Source of the DNA: Lingula anatina
Lineage: Eukaryota > Brachiopoda > Lingulata > Lingulida > Lingulidae
Direction of reading: 5' to 3'
Assembly (NCBI RefSeq): GCF_001039355.2
Contig: NW_019775391.1
Location: 888,169 to 952,168 of the forward strand
DNA: 64,000 nt
Both the position numbers and the translations under genes were made by a program. The stretch's first letter is position 1. The number at the start of each line of letters is the position of its first letter. Under the pieces are notes generated by a model. That model worked only from the letters and a program-made list of their open reading frames with translations, was not told the origin of the DNA and did no database searches. Below are positions 62,601-64,000 of this stretch, one piece after another.

Positions 62601-63869
62601 CTGCTAGAGCTGTGTCAGCAGCATGAAGTACCAGTGCTTCAACATATACAGGACCAGTACATTTCCATAAGCAAGGTAACTTAATAGTTATATTGCCATC
62701 TTTTTAAGAAACAGCTCCCACATTGCTCACAGAGCAAATTACTTTCTTCTTAGAATGTTTTAAACCTTAAACCACGGCTAGCGCGTAGAACAAAAGACTC
62801 GGCCGTGCTGTATTCGACATACAAGCACGTCATGTACGAGTGCGTTCCAAGGTCTGTTGCACTACTAGTGTAATAGCCAATCAGAGGCCGTGGTTTAAGC
62901 CAGTTACATCACTCGTTGCCGAGCTGTACGTGAAAATTACTCGTGTATTGTCTCGCCTGCGGCTCGCCAATACACTCGTAATATTTCACGTACAGCTCAT
63001 CGACTCGTATTGTATCTATCACTTAGACTAGGATATTCAGCATTTTGATTGTGATAAAATACAAATGTTTAGAAAACATGAATGTACCTTTGCTACGTAA
63101 CACAATTCCTTTCTTTTCATTTTTCTTAGAGATCCCACTTTTCTTTCCTGCTGGAAGGTCATGGATGTTTCTCAGTCTAACTTTTGAACAAGTTTGGAAA
63201 GGTTGCTCAGCTTGGAAAGGTTGCTCAATAGGTGCTATTTACATTCAAAGGGAAAATGACACCTCTGCTGAATTCTTAATTATTTGTTTTATTGTTGATA
63301 AACCACAGTGACTTTGTTTCTAACAAATGCTTTTTAATATAAATATATTGAAGAAATTATTTTTGTACCATAAAAATAAGAATTGTCTCATTTGATCTCC
63401 TTTGCATATGTATAATCATGCAAAATGTAATAAGTGAACTTTTTGATAAGATAACATGGTGCTATTTAATTGTAGAAAAGGGAAGCAATTTATGGAATTC
63501 AAACAGTGATGCAAATAATTATGTAAATTTTTAATGTACTAAAATAGTTTTATTCAGGTTAATAAATGAAGCAAAATATACATTTTCAAGTTGAGTTAAT
63601 TGTCCATGTGGAGTATTTTAAATGAATCTAATCCAGGATTTTCTCCTTGCTTTTCTTAATTTAATATACTCACTCTTTATGCTTATCCACTATAGTGTTT
63701 TTTATTTTGAACAGGAGGATACAAAATAATAAAAACGTAAACTTTGCATGTTAGTATATGATTTATTTTTTCACAGAAGCTAGGATTGGCATCTCTGTTG
63801 ATCCACCTTACCACAGATAATGATACACATGTGCACCAACTATCTTGTGTTGTATTCTGGTCTAGATAG
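47626..63869 (+). CDS. THADA: THADA (Trm732-family, DUF2428 protein), complete, 34 exons
   Basis: Exons: 47626-47711, 48052-48190, 48458-48578, 48720-48883, 49268-49384, 49667-49778, 50100-50710, 51159-51268, 51603-51689, 52137-52329, 52827-52920, 53254-53439, 53861-54013, 54361-54470, 54715-54893, 55124-55311, 55678-55836, 56069-56202, 56417-56554, 56894-56998, 57213-57326, 57596-57839, 58093-58333, 58556-58792, 58945-59116, 59431-59631, 59882-60114, 60444-60608, 60856-60973, 61266-61298, 61669-61872, 62084-62195, 62524-62675, 63777-63869. Every junction keeps frame; the product is 1,834 residues (human 1,953). It is an alpha-helical HEAT/ARM-type solenoid. THADA-family proteins partner FTSJ1/Trm7 to methylate the ribose at tRNA position 32, and THADA is also reported to act on SERCA and metabolism in flies. 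Conserved patches are in the sub-entries. No catalytic motif is expected, because the partner supplies catalysis. Confidence 0.93.
49862..49878. mobile_element. Fragment of hAT-like MITE end
   Basis: CAGACCCGTAGTTAGGG in THADA intron 6 matches CAGGCCCGTAGCCAGGG, the end of the element at 15678-15893, at 14 of 17 bases. The matching opposite end was not found. Confidence 0.4.
50100..50710 (+). CDS. THADA: THADA exon 7, largest exon (N-terminal solenoid)
   Basis: 611 nt encoding residues about 247-450. It contains YIFIEYLFVQLCGM, WKHWDSPVDGVSERASAVF and MKGKYRLLSSLIQYYG, which align with the THADA segments around WEHPLDALRHQ and HIKGKYTCLGCLVE in human. The introns on either side are 0.3-0.45 kb. 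It is by far the longest exon of an otherwise finely split gene. Confidence 0.92.
53656..53692. repeat. (ATC)n/(ATT)n microsatellite
   Basis: Trinucleotide tract in THADA intron 12, ATC units followed by ATT units. Confidence 0.95.
55912..55957. mobile_element. Foldback MITE family A, arm fragment
   Basis: GGGGACTCTTGCTGAGTGCA followed by ATTAACG...AACATACC matches the arm of the elements at 2305-2570 and 6231-6396. It lies in THADA intron 17; only one arm is recognisable. Confidence 0.5.
56069..57839 (+). CDS. THADA: THADA exons 18-22, DUF2428 core
   Basis: Residues about 937-1181. AEHQIILAWCWLNIKE begins the DUF2428 block (the invariant CW...KE pattern). It is followed by SRQSAGLPGLVQCILAAE (RRSAGIP motif in human), QVHAMNIMKALFRD and PAWAVRNAATLLF. 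These are the most conserved stretches from yeast Trm732 to human THADA and carry the family identification. Confidence 0.93.
57387..57450. mobile_element. Foldback MITE family A, arm fragment
   Basis: TCCAACTCTTTGGGGACTCT then TGCTGAATGCTAATCAT matches the family A arm. In THADA intron 21. Confidence 0.5.
59431..63869 (+). CDS. THADA: THADA exons 26-34, C-terminal solenoid
   Basis: Residues about 1399-1834. Matches to the family thin out here: DEQTDIRWTVSKMV (repeat turn), then TGLFEQEEANIYAEEVIT, corresponding to the LFEKAEVNFWAE segment of human. Exon 30 (61266-61298) is only 33 nt; its donor gttagt is weak, but phase and acceptor fit. The last exon ends with TAG at 63867-63869. The 3' UTR and polyadenylation site are not resolved in the remaining 131 bases. 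Confidence 0.85.
61613..61631. repeat. (CA)n microsatellite
   Basis: Short CA dinucleotide run in THADA intron 30, about 35 bases before the next acceptor region. Confidence 0.85.
62766..63000. mobile_element. CpG-rich foldback element in the last THADA intron
   Basis: Two inverted-repeat modules sit side by side. First: 13-bp ends CTTAAACCACGGC (62766-62778) and GCCGTGGTTTAAG (62887-62899). Second: a roughly 30-bp hairpin, with left arm from GAGCTGTACGTGAAAATTAC (62921-62950) and right arm 62968-62998, around a 17-base loop TCTCGCCTGCGGCTCGC. The block is much richer in CpG than the surrounding intron, so it looks inserted. It encodes no protein and I cannot name its superfamily. Confidence 0.65.
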
Positions 63870-64000
63870 TTGCACTGCCAAGTAGGTGACATATTGACAC
63901 ATCTACACGTCTTCCTACAGGAAGTAGGTATGCAAGCGTAACCAGCAGAAATGGGTCAACAGTGTATTCGCATCATTATCTGTGGAAGGGTGAATAAGAC

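Overview
The window is animal nuclear DNA. It is AT-rich, has short exons (33-250 nt, with two long ones) separated by GT-AG introns of 0.1-6 kb, and contains two assembly gaps plus many homopolymer and dinucleotide tracts. The encoded proteins (IGBP1, an Expanded/FRMD6-type FERM protein, THADA) are metazoan. Their divergence from the human sequences, the non-mammalian Expanded-like tail and the MITE-rich AT-rich introns suggest an invertebrate. A lophotrochozoan such as a mollusc is my inference; the sequence does not prove it.

Layout. 1-9.6 kb: an ~0.8 kb tandem duplication at the left edge (possibly unmerged alleles joined at a single N), then mostly non-coding DNA with two copies of a foldback MITE family. 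9.6-9.8 kb, minus strand: a first coding exon with a signal peptide and an LRRNT-like cap; its later exons were not found. 10-16.3 kb: no convincing gene; two hAT-like non-autonomous elements, one inside a (TAA)n tract. 16.4-21.8 kb, plus: a complete 10-exon IGBP1/TAP42 (alpha4) gene. 21.8-47.3 kb, minus: a complete FERM gene related to FRMD6/Willin and Expanded, 12 coding exons (1,283 residues) plus four likely 5' UTR exons. 47.6-63.9 kb, plus: a complete THADA gene, 34 exons and 1,834 residues. In all three genes every exon junction keeps the reading frame.

The three genes are tightly packed. IGBP1 and the FERM gene are convergent, with opposed AATAAA signals only 42 bp apart. The FERM gene and THADA are divergent and share an upstream region of roughly 300 bp. 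IGBP1 regulates PP2A-family catalytic subunits, the FERM protein is expected to act upstream in Hippo signalling, and THADA is the animal Trm732-family partner of the tRNA Nm32 methyltransferase. They do not form one pathway.

Most interesting points: (1) the FERM protein has a long Expanded-like tail carrying a TSGIVS degron, an LPSY WW-ligand, a KSVTF PP1-docking motif and repeated YATVP motifs; (2) its first coding exon is partly duplicated about 130 bp downstream, with a new in-frame ATG and an intact donor, so the copy could serve as an alternative start; (3) a likely spliced uORF whose TAA overlaps the main ATG; (4) a canonical TCTCGCGAGA element at IGBP1; (5) several MITE families, including a piggyBac-like TTAA element in a FERM-gene intron and a foldback element in the last THADA intron.
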